From assembly GCA_050743125.1 (NCBI GenBank), contig JBOGEB010000210.1:1-6987 (forward strand): 6,987 nt of DNA, written 5' to 3'. Shown here in pieces: positions 4,682 to 6,987 of this stretch (position 1 is the first letter of the stretch; each line of letters starts with the position of its first letter). The notes beneath the pieces were generated by a model, which had not been told where the DNA came from, did not search any database, and saw only the letters and a list, made by a program, of their open reading frames with translations. The position numbers were made by a program, and so were the translations under genes. Origin of the DNA: JBOGEB01 sp050743125. GTDB lineage: Bacteria > Actinomycetota > Nitriliruptoria > Euzebyales > Egibacteraceae.

Positions 4682-6334
4682 TCACGGCGGGGGGCTGCGC
4701 TGGAGCCACTCGTAGAACGCGGCCTCGTCGGAGTTGATCGAGTAGCGGACGGACTTGACCGTGCGGAACTGCGTCACGGTCGCGTTGAGCTGGCTCAACA
4801 GCACCGAGCTCCCGCACGACGAGGAGGCGGCCGACAGCACCTTGCGGAGGTCGCGGAAATCGACGTACGCGACGCCGTCAGGGCCGAGCCGCACGTCCCG
4901 AAGGTACCCCTCGGTCGCCGACGAGAAGAGCCCGCCGTAGCCCTGCGCCCGCTCCTTCGGCGTCGGTCCCGCGAGCAGCTGGGTCAGCGCCCCCGGGAGG
5001 GCTGCGGGTGCAGAGACCTGGCGCGGAACGGCGAACGTGGTCTTGCAGTCGGTCGCGTCCTTGCGCGCCAAGTAGATCTGGACCGTGACAAGGCGCGGGC
5101 TGGGCGACACCGTGGAGGTCTGTGCCGGGCTGGCGTCGACCACGCCCGACGTGGCGTTGTCCGACACAAGCGCCGCCTTGCCGTCCGCGTCGACGAGGAA
5201 CAACCGGTGCCCGTCGCCGACCAGCCAGGCGGACTTCGGGCCCGGACTCCACCGGCCGTCCTTCAGGATGGCCCGGCCCGCCGGGGCGAGGAACAGCTCT
5301 GGTGCCCCGACGTCGAAGCCGTCGAGCTTGCTCAGGTCCGCGAGCTCCGCGAGCGTCCCACGCTGGCTCTGCCTGACGAGCTTCGCGGTGGTGGGCCGGT
5401 CACCCTCGGTCTTGACACAACAGCGGCTGATCGCGGTCAACGTGCCGGGCTCGCCTGACGCGGGCGCCATGAGGGCAGCGTCCTTGTTCGTCGTCGAGCC
5501 GAGCCGGATGGGCTCGGGCTTTGCGAGCGCCGAGGTCCACACCGCGAAGCCCTCGTATCCGGCCTCCCAGAAGACCCGGTCCCCGGCCACGTCGAACGCG
5601 AGATGGCGGGCGGAGCGTTCTTCGGCGCCCTCCTTGAAGACCGGGAACCGGCGGAAAACCGGCTGGTGTGGCCCTGATCGCACGATGATCTCGGGCTGGC
5701 GGCCGTCGCCGCGCACATCGACGACGTACGCGAGCTTGCCGTCCGGGCTGAGCGCCGGCCACGCCCCCGAGTCGCTCGAGCTGAGCTTGCCGGTGGCGAG
5801 ATCCAGCTCCATGAGCAAAGAGACCGGATCGCCGTCGTTGTGCCGGTCGAACCAGACGACCGAGCCGTCGGTCACCGGGTGGGCGTCGATCTCTGCGCCC
5901 TCGGTGAGCGGCTCAATCCCGCCGGCGGCGCAGCCGGCGGCGAGGTCGCCGCTCGGGGTGGCGAGCACCACGGCGACCCCGCCAGCGCTGCCGCAGTAGC
6001 GCGGGGCGGGGACGGACTGCGTCGTCACCGCAGGTGCCGGGGCTGTGGTCACCGGCGCGGTCGTCGGCTCCGGCGGCGGCGCCGGCGCGGGCTGGGTGGC
6101 AGGCCGGCGCTCGCCCTCGACGAGCTCGATCTGCGTGCGGGTGTGCAGCGGCCTCGCAAGGATCACGGCGAGGACCGCGACGGCGGCGACGGCCCCAGGC
6201 AGGGCGAAGCGAACGGTGCTGCGGTCGCGGTCGATGCGAGCCTGCACCTTCCGCCATGTGCTGGGATCCGGAGTGACTTCGGCGGCGCGCGCCTCCAACG
6301 CCCGGCGGAGCCGCTCCTCGAAGTCAGCTCGCAC
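4682..6334 (-). CDS. Membrane protein with TolB-like middle region and C-terminal GerMN domain; probable partner of the ECF sigma factor
   Basis: The 550-residue product has four parts: a cytosolic segment with LRRALEARAAEVTPDPSTWRK (about 1-42), one transmembrane helix (about 43-61), a Pro/Thr/Ala-rich linker (about 78-110), and an external part. Residues 115-410 look like a beta-propeller-type region (LSPDGKLAYVVD at 195-206 resembles TolB/PD40 repeats). Residues 415-545 are a GerMN domain (LLAGPTPKERAQG at 453-465, DGVAYVDF at 486-493, LSQLNATVTQF at 513-523). All six cysteines (114, 135, 305, 306, 430, 507) fall outside the membrane. The GTG at 6334 is chosen because it lies 1 nt after the sigma-factor stop with AGGAGG 9 nt upstream; a GTG at 6352 would add six residues. 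The position and short N-terminal segment suggest an anti-sigma or sensor role, but there is no HxxxCxxC zinc motif, so this is inference. GerMN domains occur in envelope lipoproteins and spore germination proteins. Confidence 0.82.
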   Translation of the reverse strand: MRADFEERLRRALEARAAEVTPDPSTWRKVQARIDRDRSTVRFALPGAVAAVAVLAVILARPLHTRTQIELVEGERRPATQPAPAPPPEPTTAPVTTAPAPAVTTQSVPAPRYCGSAGGVAVVLATPSGDLAAGCAAGGIEPLTEGAEIDAHPVTDGSVVWFDRHNDGDPVSLLMELDLATGKLSSSDSGAWPALSPDGKLAYVVDVRGDGRQPEIIVRSGPHQPVFRRFPVFKEGAEERSARHLAFDVAGDRVFWEAGYEGFAVWTSALAKPEPIRLGSTTNKDAALMAPASGEPGTLTAISRCCVKTEGDRPTTAKLVRQSQRGTLAELADLSKLDGFDVGAPELFLAPAGRAILKDGRWSPGPKSAWLVGDGHRLFLVDADGKAALVSDNATSGVVDASPAQTSTVSPSPRLVTVQIYLARKDATDCKTTFAVPRQVSAPAALPGALTQLLAGPTPKERAQGYGGLFSSATEGYLRDVRLGPDGVAYVDFRDLRKVLSAASSSCGSSVLLSQLNATVTQFRTVKSVRYSINSDEAAFYEWLQRSPPP

Positions 6335-6335
6335 G

Positions 6336-6911
6336 TCAGACCACCTCCTCACCCACGAGTGCGCGCATGCGCTCGAGCCCGCGGGACACGCTGCTCTTCA
6401 CGGTTCCCACGCTGACACCCATCGCCGTGGCGGCGTCCTGCTCGGACAGGTCCAGGTAGTACCGCAGCACGACCGCGGTGCGCTGCCTGGCCGGGAGCTG
6501 CGCCAGCGCCGCGATCATCTCGTCGGCGTCGGCGACCTGCTGGTCGAGTGCCCGCGCCCCGCGGTCGTCACCGCTGCGGACCGCGGCCTGCCGGCGCTCG
6601 AGCGCCAGCCGGCGGAAACGTGAGTTGACCTCGTTCACCACCGCCCGGCGAATGTAGGCGCGGGGCTGCGTGATCCGACCGACACGCCACTGCCGGTACA
6701 CCTTCACGAACACCTCCGCGACGGCGTCCTCGGCCCGATGCGGATCCCCGCACAGCAGGTAGGCGAGCCGCACCGCCTCACGGTGATGCGCGGCATAGAC
6801 GTCGGCGAAGTCGTCAGCGACCCCAGTTGCGCTGCGCGTCACCAAAACGGCCGCCCTCACCGTCTGCGCGGGAACGAAAGACGTGCGCTCTCCAACCCCT
6901 TTCCTCTTCAT
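6336..6911 (-). CDS. RNA polymerase sigma-70 factor, ECF subfamily (SigE-like)
   Basis: The 191-residue protein (from the ATG at 6911) has only the two ECF regions. Region 2 spans about 35-102 (FADVYAAHHREAVRLAYLLCGDPHRAEDAVAEVF, then the promoter-melting part with RAYIRRAVVNEVNSRFRR). Region 4 spans about 132-187, with ALAQLPARQRTAVVLRYY and the helix-turn-helix LSEQDAATAMGVSVGTVKSSVSRGLERM. The sequence style matches the actinobacterial sigma-E family. It would direct RNA polymerase to a small regulon, very likely including its own operon. GGGAGG lies unusually close (2 nt) to the ATG at 6911; a GTG at 6926 in the same frame is the alternative, and the region before residue 34 is not conserved-looking, so an even later start is possible. 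Its stop lies 1 nt before the GTG of the membrane protein, whose ribosome binding site is inside this gene. Confidence 0.93.
   Translation of the reverse strand: MKRKGVGERTSFVPAQTVRAAVLVTRSATGVADDFADVYAAHHREAVRLAYLLCGDPHRAEDAVAEVFVKVYRQWRVGRITQPRAYIRRAVVNEVNSRFRRLALERRQAAVRSGDDRGARALDQQVADADEMIAALAQLPARQRTAVVLRYYLDLSEQDAATAMGVSVGTVKSSVSRGLERMRALVGEEVV
6344..6349 (-). promoter_or_regulatory. Shine-Dalgarno for the GerMN gene inside the sigma gene
   Basis: AGGAGG, a perfect anti-16S match, lies within the last codons of the sigma factor (GEEVV). It is 9 nt before the GTG at 6334, while the sigma stop TGA is 1 nt before that GTG. This arrangement favours coupled translation and settles the start of the downstream gene over the GTG at 6352. 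Confidence 0.7.
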
Positions 6912-6958
6912 GCCCTCCCGACGCACAGAAGCCCGGCAAGGTTGAGGAGCGCGCTGAG

Positions 6959-6987
6959 ATGAACGGTACTGCGTTTCCCCCTCGGCC
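6959..6987 (+). CDS. Possible divergent gene, 5' end only
   Basis: On the plus strand GAGGAG (6944-6949) lies 9 nt before an ATG at 6959, and the frame (MNGTAFPPR) is open to the window edge. This would be a gene divergent from the sigma factor, with a 47-nt gap between starts in which promoters of both directions would overlap. Only nine codons are visible, so no product can be named and it may be chance. Confidence 0.25.

Noticed and set aside
3830..5458. Plus-strand open frame of 542 codons
   Set aside because: Antisense to tatD and the GerMN gene, spanning their junction; no motif or domain is seen.

Overview
This window reads as chromosomal DNA of a high-GC Gram-positive bacterium (Actinomycetota). 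The grounds are strong G/C bias at third codon positions, GTG starts, a SigE-type ECF sigma factor, a tRNA without encoded CCA, and above all the gene order tatD - DUF348/G5 cell-wall protein - rsmA - ispE. That order matches the mycobacterial tatD-rpfB-ksgA-ispE block. The cell-wall protein ends in an RlpA-type double-psi barrel instead of an Rpf domain, which leads me to guess a deep lineage such as Acidimicrobiia rather than Mycobacteriales. The class assignment is a guess.

Every confident gene is on the minus strand, so transcription runs from right to left. In order these are: an ECF sigma factor (6336-6911); a single-pass membrane protein with a C-terminal GerMN domain that starts 1 nt after the sigma stop (4682-6334); TatD metal-dependent hydrolase (3845-4612); a membrane-anchored DUF348 x3 - G5 - RlpA-barrel protein (2496-3788); 16S rRNA dimethyltransferase RsmA (1510-2355); 4-diphosphocytidyl-2-C-methyl-D-erythritol kinase IspE (383-1474); and a tRNA-Gln(UUG) 21 nt after ispE (291-361). 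The set closes with a strong GC-rich hairpin followed by a T-run (183-250). Beyond it, 1-182 holds no convincing gene, only a perfect 15-bp inverted repeat (1-75) and a small hairpin (127-147).

The genes fall into two functional modules. The right-hand pair (sigma factor plus membrane partner) looks like an envelope-sensing regulatory unit with coupled translation. The left-hand set combines housekeeping functions: nucleic-acid or other hydrolase activity (TatD), cell-wall remodelling (the RlpA-type protein), ribosome maturation (RsmA), the MEP isoprenoid pathway (IspE) and a tRNA. Co-expression of wall remodelling with ribosome maturation has a precedent in mycobacteria.

I see no mobile element, CRISPR array, phage gene or defence system. 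The least ordinary points are the swapped catalytic domain on the RpfB-like scaffold, a 60-bp-spaced C-rich repeat inside that gene's N-terminal codons, two interleaved inverted repeats in the rsmA leader that could form a pseudoknot, and possible start-site and insertion oddities in ispE.
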